Made by a program: the position numbers and the translations under genes. Positions 1 through 7,009 of a DNA stretch of 64,000 nucleotides are shown piece by piece. The DNA is from JADKAV01 sp963732355 (GTDB taxonomy: Bacteria > Actinomycetota > Actinomycetes > S36-B12 > UBA10799), in contig CAVSZD010000010.1 of the NCBI GenBank assembly GCA_963732355.1, forward strand, positions 310,001 to 374,000. The letters run 5' to 3'. The notes under the pieces were generated by a model that saw nothing but the letters and a program-made list of their open reading frames with translations, ran no database searches and had not been told where the DNA came from. Numbering within the stretch: position 1 is the first letter of the stretch; each line of letters begins with the position of its first letter.

Positions 1-79
1 TGGCGTGCTGGATGACGCTGTCTGTCAGGCTGCCCGAGGTGATGGGGGCGACAAGTGGTGCTTCGGCAACTTCGCGCAT
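1..79 (-). CDS. Long-chain acyl-CoA synthetase, N-terminal fragment (runs off window)
   Basis: The first 26 codons of a reverse-strand gene are present and the rest lies beyond the left edge. The peptide starts MREVAEAPLV and continues LTDSVIQHA, which resembles the N-terminus of actinobacterial AMP-binding long-chain acyl-CoA synthetases (FadD15 type). Such a gene is also expected here from the order seen in mycobacteria and Streptomyces, next to SRPBCC proteins. A purine-rich GGAGAGG lies upstream of the ATG at an unusually long spacing. The identification rests on few residues plus context. Confidence 0.5.
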   Translation of the reverse strand, partial: MREVAEAPLVAPITSGSLTDSVIQHA

Positions 80-232
80 TGTTTGGGGACCCTCTCCACG
101 ATCCGTACTACCGGAAATTTGTGTCACTCTTTGGCGACGTATCAGCATTGTTCCGCAATTCTGGCAATTGCGACAGCGGATCGGCGTGAACCACGCTGGA
201 GCCGGCAACAATCGGTGCGGCATGATCGTCGT

Positions 233-667
233 ATGGCAGGGGTCGACCTGGTTGATGAGACCTTCGTGGTGGCAACACCGCAGGTTCTGGCCGCCATTGT
301 GGCCGACCCGCAGTACTGGGCCAAATGGTGGCCCGACCTGCAGATGAAGGTATTCATGGACCGCGGACTACTGGGCCAGCGCTGGTCCATCACCGGGGGA
401 CTGGTCGGGTCGATGGAGATATGGGTCGAGCCGTTCGCCGATGGGTGCATCCTGCATCACTATCTGCGCGGTGAACCGACGACTGACGGACGCACCCCCG
501 TTCCCTGGCCGGACACGCCGCGGGGCTGGCGCAAGGCGGCTCGTGAGCGGGCGGGAAGGGCGAAGGCCTGGAAGCGCAGCGTTTGGGCGTTGAAGGCCGA
601 ACTGGAATCCGGCAGAGCTGCAGGAGCTGCCCCGGTGCCCACGACCACAGATACGGCGGGGCAGTAG
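233..667 (+). CDS. SRPBCC-family protein (polyketide cyclase/START-like)
   Basis: This 144-residue protein opens with VDETFVVATP, the first strand of the SRPBCC (Bet v1/START-like) fold, then DPQYWAKWWPDL in the helix-grip region and strands ending in a basic C-terminus. Members bind hydrophobic ligands in a deep cavity; the ligand here is unknown. The reading frame is open upstream, but the conserved fold begins right after the ATG at 233, so that start is preferred although no good ribosome binding site is visible. A second SRPBCC gene follows 45 bp downstream. The pair sits divergent to an acyl-CoA synthetase, which hints at a lipid-related role, but this is inference. Confidence 0.7.
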   Translation: MAGVDLVDETFVVATPQVLAAIVADPQYWAKWWPDLQMKVFMDRGLLGQRWSITGGLVGSMEIWVEPFADGCILHHYLRGEPTTDGRTPVPWPDTPRGWRKAARERAGRAKAWKRSVWALKAELESGRAAGAAPVPTTTDTAGQ

Positions 668-711
668 GCTGGACGGTGCCTGCACAACGGCTCTGGAGCG
701 AAGGATTCGAC

Positions 712-1143
712 GTGGCTGACCAGACCGAATCGAGCATCATCATCAACGCTTCAGCCGAGCGCGTCATGGGCGTGATCGCGGACCTCGGGACTTACCCCGA
801 ATGGGCCGATGTGAAAGCCACCCGAATCCTGGCGACATTTGCCGATGGCCGGCCCAAAGAGGTCGAGATGACCATCGACAGCGGACCGATCAAGGACGTA
901 TACACGATCGCGTATCAGTGGCGGGGCGACCGGGAGGTGAACTGGCACCTCACCGAATCCAGTGTTCTGCGGGACCTGGTCGGCACATATTCGGTGACCG
1001 ATCTCGGGAATGGTTCGTGCGAGGTCACGTACCAGTTGATGGTCGATCTGACTATCCCGATCATCGGGACCATCAAGCGCAAGGCGGAGAAAGCCATCGT
1101 GGACACTGCCCTCAAGGGCTTGAAGAAGAGAGTCGAAGGATGA
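712..1143 (+). CDS. SRPBCC-family protein, second copy
   Basis: This 143-residue protein contains SSIIINASAERVMGVIADL and TYPEWADV near its N-terminus, the usual signature of the polyketide cyclase/dehydrase and lipid transport subgroup of SRPBCC proteins. The GTG start at 712 is chosen because AAGGA lies 6 bases upstream and because the conserved fold begins there. It overlaps the next gene by an ATGA junction, so the two are probably translationally coupled. It differs clearly from the upstream SRPBCC protein, so this is an old paralogous pair rather than a recent duplication. The ligand is unknown. Confidence 0.8.
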   Translation: MADQTESSIIINASAERVMGVIADLGTYPEWADVKATRILATFADGRPKEVEMTIDSGPIKDVYTIAYQWRGDREVNWHLTESSVLRDLVGTYSVTDLGNGSCEVTYQLMVDLTIPIIGTIKRKAEKAIVDTALKGLKKRVEG

Positions 1144-1550
1144 CCGACAGCGAGGGTCCCGAGGCATATCAAGAACCCCCCTGGTGGCATTCCACGCCGC
1201 AGGAGCCGCCGGTCGACTCAGTGATGGCAGAGGGGCTGAAACTGGCAGCGGCACTTCGCGACTGGGCCGTCGAATCGGGGGCCGTGGCGACCGCGGCTGG
1301 GTTTGCGCAGTCAGCGGCGGTCAACGCTTCGGCCTATCTGGCCGCGGTCCAGGCGCCGGCGGATGAAGTTGATGGGGCCGAGGATGCTGAAGAGGTTGAA
1401 GTGACAGTGCGCTGTGCAGACTGCCCGGTGTGCCAGGGCCTCGACGCACTGGAGTCAGCCAATCCGCAACTCGCCCAGAAGGCGCGCGTGGCGCTTGCGG
1501 GAGTGAACGCCGCACTCATGGGGTTTCTTCGCACCGACGAGGGCGACTAG
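1140..1550 (+). CDS. Conserved hypothetical protein with a CxxCxxC motif
   Basis: I do not recognise a function for this 136-residue acidic protein. It has a proline-rich N-terminus, an alanine-rich helical middle and a cysteine cluster RCADCPVCQG near residue 100 that could bind a metal. A protein of similar size and place occurs between SRPBCC and ROK kinase genes in other actinobacteria (a DUF5304-like protein, from memory). Its ATG overlaps the stop of the preceding SRPBCC gene, and the ROK kinase starts 29 bp after its stop. Confidence 0.65.
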   Translation: MTDSEGPEAYQEPPWWHSTPQEPPVDSVMAEGLKLAAALRDWAVESGAVATAAGFAQSAAVNASAYLAAVQAPADEVDGAEDAEEVEVTVRCADCPVCQGLDALESANPQLAQKARVALAGVNAALMGFLRTDEGD

Positions 1551-1566
1551 TACCCGGCTCCCGGCG

Positions 1567-1572
1567 TAGCCT
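1567..1572 (+). promoter_or_regulatory. Candidate -10 box (TAGCCT) for a leaderless ROK kinase transcript
   Basis: TAGCCT is followed by 7 bases and then the ATG at 1580. No Shine-Dalgarno sequence is present between them. A TANNNT box at this distance is the usual arrangement for leaderless mRNAs in actinobacteria, and the same layout recurs at several other genes in this window. Confidence 0.45.
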
Positions 1573-1579
1573 GTCAAAC

Positions 1580-2524
1580 ATGGGTCTGACTGTCGGGGTG
1601 GACATCGGTGGAACGAAGATCGCTGCCGGAGTTGTCGATGAGAAGGGCGCGATCCTGGCCAAGCAGCGGGTCGCCACTGCAGGCAGGGACGCTGAGAAGG
1701 TCGAACAGGCCGTCGCCGAGCTGGTGATGGGCTTGAACGCCAAGTACGACATCGAAGCCGTGGGGATCGGTGCTGCGGGATTCGTGGACGAAAAACGATC
1801 CAGAGTCAACTTCGCGCCCAACCTGGGGTGGAAGGACGAGCCGCTGCGGATGGCCGTGGAAGGCATTGTCGGCTTGCCCGTGGTCGTGGAGAATGATGCC
1901 AACGCCGCGGCGTGGGGGGAGTACCGGTTTGGCGCCGGTCGTCATCGGGACTACGTGATCACCGTGACAGTCGGTACCGGGATCGGGGCCGGGATCGTGC
2001 TGGACGGTCAGCTGTACCGGGGCCGTTGGGGGGCGGCTGCGGAGTTCGGCCACCTCAATGTGGAGCCCGGTGGCAGACCCTGCGGTTGCGGGAACCGCGG
2101 ATGCTGGGAGCAGTACGCAAGCGGCAATGCGCTGGTGCGGGAAGCCCGCTACCTCGCATCGGAGCGTCGGTCTGAGGCCGAGACCCTGCTCAACTTCGGT
2201 GACGGCACTCCAGAGGGTGTCCAGGGTGTGCATGTGACCAAGGCCGCACGCGAGGGCGATCCGGTGGCGCTGGCCGCGTTCGACTTCGTGGCGCGCTGGC
2301 TCGGCCAGGGAATGGCCGACGTCACGGCCATCCTGGATCCGGAGTGCTTCGTGATCGGTGGGGGTGTCAGCGAGGCTGGCGACGTGCTGCTCGCGGCGAC
2401 CGTGCGGGCCTTCACCGAATCGGTCACGGGCAAGGAACACAGGGAGATGGCCAAAGTGGTCGTCGCCGAATTGGGCAACTCGGCCGGCATGGTGGGTGCG
2501 GCGGACCTGGCGCGGCACAGGTGA
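1580..2524 (+). CDS. ROK-family glucokinase
   Basis: The 314-residue protein has the ATP-binding phosphate loop DIGGTKIAAGVV at the N-terminus, the sugar-binding/catalytic ENDANAAAWGEY segment, and the ROK zinc signature CGCGNRGCWEQYASG. These identify a cytoplasmic sugar kinase of the ROK family, most likely phosphorylating glucose for glycolysis. Actinobacterial members may use ATP or polyphosphate, and the sequence alone does not settle which. The ATG at 1580 directly precedes the first strand. Convergent to the TetR gene downstream. Confidence 0.88.
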   Translation: MGLTVGVDIGGTKIAAGVVDEKGAILAKQRVATAGRDAEKVEQAVAELVMGLNAKYDIEAVGIGAAGFVDEKRSRVNFAPNLGWKDEPLRMAVEGIVGLPVVVENDANAAAWGEYRFGAGRHRDYVITVTVGTGIGAGIVLDGQLYRGRWGAAAEFGHLNVEPGGRPCGCGNRGCWEQYASGNALVREARYLASERRSEAETLLNFGDGTPEGVQGVHVTKAAREGDPVALAAFDFVARWLGQGMADVTAILDPECFVIGGGVSEAGDVLLAATVRAFTESVTGKEHREMAKVVVAELGNSAGMVGAADLARHR

Positions 2525-2552
2525 GCAGGCGCGCCGGTGTTGCGCAGGAGCT

Positions 2553-3185
2553 CTACGTCCCCGATCCGTGTGCGCTTTCAAGTGCGCCGAGGATGAGTTC
2601 GAGGCCGTACTCGAATTCCCGGTCAAAACTGAATCCGGATTCCAACGAGTGCTGTGCGACCTCAGCGAGGTACCGGTACTGATCGGCTGGCTCTGCAGGG
2701 GGCTGCGATGAGCTCGGGCGGACGCTGGCTTCCTGGATGACGTGACCGTACACAAAACTGTCAACCGTCCAGAATGCGTGGGCGGCGTCCTCGATGGAGA
2801 AGTCGGCGGTACGCAGGTTGCCCAGGACCGCATCCGCATAGGCCATGACCTTCGGACCCATGGTGGTGCGGCTCTCCAGCAGGCCCACCGCCCACGAATG
2901 CCCCAGGAGGACGGCGCGCGCCGAGATCGCCCGCTGGCGCATTGCGTCCTTCCAATCGTCGGTGGGCTGCGGCGTCACGATCTCGCCCCAGATGAGTTCC
3001 ACGATCCCGTCGAGGATGTCGGCCTTGTTGGTCACATGTTTGTACAACGACATCGCCTCGACACCCAACTCGTTGCCCAGGCGGCGCATCGTCAGTGCAC
3101 TCAAACCGTCCCGATCCGCAATGTCGACAGCTGCGCGCAGCACCCGGTCGCGGGTCAGAGGTGAACGGGTCGATGGGGTGGACAC
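2553..3185 (-). CDS. TetR-family transcriptional regulator
   Basis: This 210-residue protein has an N-terminal TetR helix-turn-helix (VLRAAVDIADRDGLSALTMR, then LGVEAMSLYKHVTNKADILD) and a C-terminal region like that of TetR itself (TetR_C), which senses a small ligand. It is divergent from a DUF6326 membrane protein gene, and two TTAC-N3-GTAA palindromes lie between their starts. It therefore probably represses both itself and the membrane protein. The effector is unknown. Confidence 0.9.
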   Translation of the reverse strand: MSTPSTRSPLTRDRVLRAAVDIADRDGLSALTMRRLGNELGVEAMSLYKHVTNKADILDGIVELIWGEIVTPQPTDDWKDAMRQRAISARAVLLGHSWAVGLLESRTTMGPKVMAYADAVLGNLRTADFSIEDAAHAFWTVDSFVYGHVIQEASVRPSSSQPPAEPADQYRYLAEVAQHSLESGFSFDREFEYGLELILGALESAHGSGT

Positions 3186-3195
3186 GCTTTACACC

Positions 3196-3226
3196 TTACT
3201 AAGTAAGGCGTAGGATTACAAAGTAA
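3196..3226. promoter_or_regulatory. Twin TetR-type operators (TTAC-N3-GTAA x2)
   Basis: Two copies of TTAC-N3-GTAA occur at 3196-3206 and 3216-3226, so their centres are 20 bp apart, close to two helical turns. The first is embedded in a perfect 15-bp palindrome CCTTACTAAGTAAGG (3194-3208). They lie in the 63-bp gap between the divergent TetR regulator and the DUF6326 gene and are its most AT-rich part. Binding by the adjacent TetR protein is inferred. Confidence 0.75.
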
Positions 3227-3248
3227 GCCAAAGAGAAAAGAGCCAGCC

Positions 3249-3698
3249 ATGTCCACACATACGAAGACAGCGGCCTCGCAGGTTCAGCGGGCTGAACTTC
3301 AACCCGCCTCCGTGAACGTGCGTGTCAAGATCGCCGCCTTGTGGGTCAGCATGCTGTTCGTCTACGTCTACGTGGACCTGTTCAGCCTCTTCCGTGCCGA
3401 CGTTCGCGCGGATCTCGAGACGGGGACGATGTCGGGCTTCATCGTCGGGCAGTCGTTCTTGTTCGCGGTCACCGCCTATATCGCAGTCCCGAGTGCCATG
3501 GTCTTCTTCACGCTGGTGCTTCCTGCCAAGGTTGCCCGCATGAGCAATGTGGTCCTCGCGGCGCTGTACGCACTGACCGTCGTCGGAGGGGCCGTGGGGG
3601 AGACGAACTACTACTACATCCTGGGCAGCGTTCTTGAGATCGCAGCACTGCTGGCAATCATCGCGTACGCGCGGACATGGCCCAAGTCAGTCCGATGA
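3249..3698 (+). CDS. DUF6326-family integral membrane protein
   Basis: The 149-residue product has about four predicted membrane helices (around residues 27-45, 63-85, 97-115 and 122-142) and matches, from memory, the DUF6326 family whose function is not known. The ATG is preceded by a purine-rich AAGAGAAAAGAG stretch. It is transcribed from the TetR operator region, so it is probably induced by whatever ligand the regulator senses; an export or stress role is a guess. Its 3' end overlaps the convergent LOR/SDH gene by 12 bp. Confidence 0.7.
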   Translation: MSTHTKTAASQVQRAELQPASVNVRVKIAALWVSMLFVYVYVDLFSLFRADVRADLETGTMSGFIVGQSFLFAVTAYIAVPSAMVFFTLVLPAKVARMSNVVLAALYALTVVGGAVGETNYYYILGSVLEIAALLAIIAYARTWPKSVR

Positions 3699-4916
3699 AC
3701 GGCCGGTCAGTTCCATGGCCAGTTGTTCGAGGAACAGGCCGATGTCGGTGACCACACCTTGGGCCTGCGCGCTGCCGCGGTCGGACAGCTTGGTGACCGT
3801 GGACGGATTGATGTCCACGCAGACCAGGGGAATCGATGCGGGCAGGATGTTTCCTGTCGCAATGGCGTGCAACATGGTGGCGACCATGATCGAGAACCCG
3901 ACATCGGCCAACTGCCCCCGCATGGCCCGCTGGCCCTCGATCACGTCGGTGTACACGTCCGGCAGGGGTCCGTCGTCACGCACCGACCCGACGAGTACGA
4001 ACGGCTTGTCGGCCTTGACCATGGAGTACATCAGGCCGCCAGTGATGGTCCCGGCTTCAACCGCCGCAGCGATCGAACCGTGGAACCTAACGCGGTTGAT
4101 TGCCCGGATGTGATTCTCGTGGCCGTGGTCGACGCCGGAGCCCTTGCTGAGGTCCACGCCCAAGGACGTCCCGTAGATGTTCGACTCGATGTCATGCACG
4201 GCCAGCGCGTTGCCCGCGAACAAGACGTCGACGTATCCCTGCTCGACCAGTCGAGACAGGGCCGGTGCGCTGCCAGTGTGCACGATGGCCGGACCGCCGA
4301 CCCACAGAATGCGCTTGCCCGCAGCCTTGCACTCACGCATCTGATCGGCGATCTGCCGGACCTGTAGCGCCTGGGGCTTCTCGCTGGAAACGACCGAGTT
4401 CATGAACTCGAAGACGGATTCCGAAGACGGCCGGGGAGGGGCGGGAACGAGGACCTTGACGCCCATGAAGCCGATGACCACGGGTTCCTCGGCCAGTACG
4501 TCGGACATGGCCACCGTCGTGAATACGCCGTCGCGGCGCACCAGCCCGCAGTCCATCTCAGGATTGCTCACAGGCATCCACTCGCCATCGACTCGCACGT
4601 AGGTCTCGAAGTTGGTGCTGGAGTGGAAGCCCTCCGGGAAGACCCCGTCCATCGGCGCCGGAACCATGACCGCATCGGCGGTCTCCACAGGGTTCGCACC
4701 GTGGCTCTGCAGGCGAACCAGAAGGTCGTTGAGCTGTTCGGGGTCATCGTGGGTGATCGTGATCCGCGTGGTCGACTCGTCGTCCTTGGTCTTGCCGAAC
4801 ACCAGATCCGAGATCTCGTAGTCCGCGCCCGACTCGAGGATGTCATCGAGGGCCCTGCTCAGAAGGCCTGAGTCGATGAGGTGGCCCTGCATCTGAACGA
4901 CTTCGCTGATGGTCAT
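3687..4916 (-). CDS. LOR/SDH-domain protein (TIGR00300 type; possible ornithine cyclodeaminase)
   Basis: This 409-residue protein matches the TIGR00300 LOR/SDH family: an N-terminal domain followed by a nucleotide-binding C-terminal part with ILWVGGPAIVHTGS, LFAGNALAVHDIESN and VDLSKGSGVDHGHENHI. Relatives include an archaeal enzyme and the C-terminal half of cyanobacterial AgrE/ArgZ proteins, for which ornithine cyclodeaminase activity (ornithine to proline plus ammonia) has been reported. The arginine-dihydrolase domain of AgrE is absent, so only the second step would be possible. ATG at 4916 (MTISEVVQMQGHLIDSG) is chosen because the upstream codons show no family similarity. Confidence 0.7.
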   Translation of the reverse strand: MTISEVVQMQGHLIDSGLLSRALDDILESGADYEISDLVFGKTKDDESTTRITITHDDPEQLNDLLVRLQSHGANPVETADAVMVPAPMDGVFPEGFHSSTNFETYVRVDGEWMPVSNPEMDCGLVRRDGVFTTVAMSDVLAEEPVVIGFMGVKVLVPAPPRPSSESVFEFMNSVVSSEKPQALQVRQIADQMRECKAAGKRILWVGGPAIVHTGSAPALSRLVEQGYVDVLFAGNALAVHDIESNIYGTSLGVDLSKGSGVDHGHENHIRAINRVRFHGSIAAAVEAGTITGGLMYSMVKADKPFVLVGSVRDDGPLPDVYTDVIEGQRAMRGQLADVGFSIMVATMLHAIATGNILPASIPLVCVDINPSTVTKLSDRGSAQAQGVVTDIGLFLEQLAMELTGRSSD

Positions 4917-4956
4917 GGGCGCAATCCTGTCACGGGCCAAGTAGGTGAGGCACGTC

Positions 4957-5325
4957 TCAGACGGCTGAGCCGTCGTCCCAGCCGTCCTCGGGTTCGTTCG
5001 GTGAGCGCAGCACGAGGGTGAGGAAGCCCAGCACGAAAGCCGCGATGCCCACGGTGACCGCTGCGGGCCCCACAAGCCCTGGTGCCAGCACCCCGCCGAA
5101 GAGCAGCAATGGCCCCCCGATGGTTCCTGTCCAAGCCAACCTTCCGATCATGTCGACCTTCGGCAGAGGTGGGGGTTCGGGCGGGATGAAGCGCTCCTCC
5201 GGTTCTTCGGGCGGGGGTGGGAGGTCAGGGGGAAGCTGCGGCATCCCGTCGCCCAATTCGGCCACGATTCGTTCCCAGGCGTTCTCGTCGTACGGGACGG
5301 CATCCGAGGGTTCATTGCTGCTCAT
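4957..5325 (-). CDS. Small membrane protein with proline-rich N-terminus
   Basis: The 122-residue product has an acidic start, a run rich in Pro and Glu (PQLPPDLPPPPEEPEE) around residues 30-55, and then two hydrophobic helices (about 65-85 and 88-108) before an acidic tail. This is typical of small actinobacterial envelope proteins, but I do not recognise a function. Its ATG overlaps the stop of the alpha/beta hydrolase gene by 4 bp, so the two are co-translated. Confidence 0.65.
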   Translation of the reverse strand: MSSNEPSDAVPYDENAWERIVAELGDGMPQLPPDLPPPPEEPEERFIPPEPPPLPKVDMIGRLAWTGTIGGPLLLFGGVLAPGLVGPAAVTVGIAAFVLGFLTLVLRSPNEPEDGWDDGSAV

Positions 5326-6071
5326 CGGCTGCTCACCCTTCTCGCGAACTCCAGGCTCTGCTCGAAGACCAGCGGGGCATCGTTGTCCACAGTAGCTACA
5401 TGGTAGGAGTCCTCGAGCAGGATCTCGACGGCATCCGTGCTCGCGACGTTGGCCAGCAGCCATGCAGCGTTGGACGGTTCCACCAGATGATCGTCGGCAC
5501 TGCGCAGCAGCAGCAGCGGCTGATTCACCTTGTGAATGTCCGACTTCACCAGCGACCACAACTGGGTCATGGAGTGCGCAGCTCGCAGCGGGATCCGGTT
5601 GTAACTGGCGTGGCTGGCACCGCGTTTCTTGATGTCGTTGTTGAGGGCGGGCATCGCCGGAAGTACCTTTTGCACGAAGGGAATGACGCGGCGCTCGACC
5701 CGTTCGCTCTGCACCACCGGGTTGACGAGCACCAGCCCCCGGATCTGTTCGCCGTGCTGCTCGGCGAGACGCAGGCCCAGCGTAGCGCCGTTGGCCAATC
5801 CCATGATCACGACGTCGCGGCAGCGTGTCTGCAGCCAGGCAAGGTTGCGTTCGGCTTCCTGATACCAGTCCTGCCAGCGGGTCACGTTCAGGTCCTGCCA
5901 GCGGGTTCCGTGGCCGGGAAGCCGGGGTGCGGCCACAGAGTGACCAGCCTGTGCCAGGTGCTGCGCCCAGGACCGCACCGAGTCCGGCGAGCCACCGAAA
6001 CCGTGGAGCACGAGCAAGCCGAGGCGGTCACCTTCGGCGGTGAACGGCTCTGCGCCGGTGAGCAGCGGCAC
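5322..6071 (-). CDS. Alpha/beta hydrolase of the carboxylesterase type, nucleophile Ser replaced
   Basis: The 249-residue protein matches bacterial Est30-like carboxylesterases and monoacylglycerol lipases along its length: oxyanion motif HGFGG at residues 23-27, candidate acid Asp193 or Asp194 in RSADDHLVEP, and His224 in EDSYHVATVD. The nucleophile elbow, however, reads G-L-A-N-G (residues 91-95), so Ala93 occupies the place of the catalytic serine. I confirmed this in the DNA (GGA TTG GCC AAC GGC on the coding strand). The protein may be catalytically dead or use another mechanism. The GTG start has AAAGGA 7 bases upstream. It is divergent from the PlsC gene. Confidence 0.8.
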   Translation of the reverse strand: MPLLTGAEPFTAEGDRLGLLVLHGFGGSPDSVRSWAQHLAQAGHSVAAPRLPGHGTRWQDLNVTRWQDWYQEAERNLAWLQTRCRDVVIMGLANGATLGLRLAEQHGEQIRGLVLVNPVVQSERVERRVIPFVQKVLPAMPALNNDIKKRGASHASYNRIPLRAAHSMTQLWSLVKSDIHKVNQPLLLLRSADDHLVEPSNAAWLLANVASTDAVEILLEDSYHVATVDNDAPLVFEQSLEFARRVSSR

Positions 6072-6244
6072 GTTCTATTCCTTTCGGCCGGTCTCGATCG
6101 TCTCACGGTCTATAGCGCAGAGACGAGGCCCAGTCCAGCGAAAGGTAACGGAATGGTCCGTTCGCCCACAGGTTGGCGGGGAGTCGTTGCCGCGATGTCA
6201 CAGGTGCCCGTAGGGTCGTATCCAACAGATCCGGGAGGCCGCCA

Positions 6245-6958
6245 GTGTTGTATTGGGTGTTCAAGTACATCCTGCTTGGCCCCTGGCTGCGGATTCTCTA
6301 CCGGCCCCGGGTGGAGGGTTTGGAGAACATCCCCGACGACGGCCCCGCCATCCTGGCGAGCAACCACCTGAGTTTCTCGGACTCGATCTTCTTGCCCCTC
6401 GTGTGCAAGAGACACATAACCTTCCTGGCGAAGGCCGAGTACTTCACGGGCAAAGGCATCAAGGGATGGCTCACGAGGGCCTTCATGAAGGGCGTAGGGC
6501 AGGTCCCGATCGACCGCTCCGGGGGTGGTGACGCAGCCCTCAACACCGCGCTGCGAGTGCTGGGGGAGAACGAACTGCTCGGTATCTACCCGGAAGGCAC
6601 ACGTTCCCCGGACGGTCGCCTGTACCGCGGGAAGACCGGTGTGGCCCGAATGGCGCTGCAAGCCGGAGTGCCGGTGATCCCGGTGGCCATGATCGGGACT
6701 CGCGAGATCCAACCCGCCGGTCAGAAGATCCCCAACGTCCGACGGGTGGGAATCAAGATCGGCAAGCCGCTGGACTTCTCCCGCTACGACGGCATGGACA
6801 ACGACCGTTTTGTTCTGCGCTCCATGACAGACGAGATCATGTACGAACTGATGGAGTTGTCGGGCCAGGAATACGTCGATCTGTACGCATCGCGGGCCAA
6901 GCAGGTCATCGCCGAGGGAGAATCGGTGCAGGCAGCCGCTGCGGCCCAGGCGTTGTGA
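6245..6958 (+). CDS. 1-acyl-sn-glycerol-3-phosphate acyltransferase (PlsC family)
   Basis: The 237-residue protein carries the acyltransferase motifs in order: NHLSFSDS (the HX4D motif as HLSFSD), a GKGIKGW region, YPEGTRSPDG, and VPVIPVAMIG. It should acylate lysophosphatidic acid at the membrane during phospholipid synthesis. The GTG start at 6245 is supported by GGGAGG 6 bases upstream. The position next to class II DAHP synthase matches the M. tuberculosis Rv2182c-Rv2178c order. It precedes aroG by about 50 bp. Confidence 0.9.
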   Translation: MLYWVFKYILLGPWLRILYRPRVEGLENIPDDGPAILASNHLSFSDSIFLPLVCKRHITFLAKAEYFTGKGIKGWLTRAFMKGVGQVPIDRSGGGDAALNTALRVLGENELLGIYPEGTRSPDGRLYRGKTGVARMALQAGVPVIPVAMIGTREIQPAGQKIPNVRRVGIKIGKPLDFSRYDGMDNDRFVLRSMTDEIMYELMELSGQEYVDLYASRAKQVIAEGESVQAAAAAQAL

Positions 6959-6997
6959 GCCCACAGACGGCACGACGTCGCGATTGAGCCAGTGGGT

Positions 6998-7003
6998 TAC
7001 CCT
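6998..7003 (+). promoter_or_regulatory. Candidate -10 box (TACCCT) for a leaderless DAHP synthase transcript
   Basis: TACCCT is followed by exactly 6 bases and the GTG at 7010, with no ribosome binding site at proper distance from any nearby start. This favours 7010 over the in-frame GTG at 6992 as the true start codon. Confidence 0.4.
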
Positions 7004-7009
7004 TCAGGG

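Noticed and set aside
1574..2839. 421-codon reverse open frame spanning the ROK kinase gene and beyond
   Set aside because: It runs antisense to the ROK kinase motifs and into the TetR gene in another frame; composition is Arg/His/Pro-rich without family similarity.
6992..7009. GTG at 6992 as the aroG start
   Set aside because: It lacks a ribosome binding site, and the TACCCT box 6 bases before the GTG at 7010 fits a leaderless start better. It remains possible.
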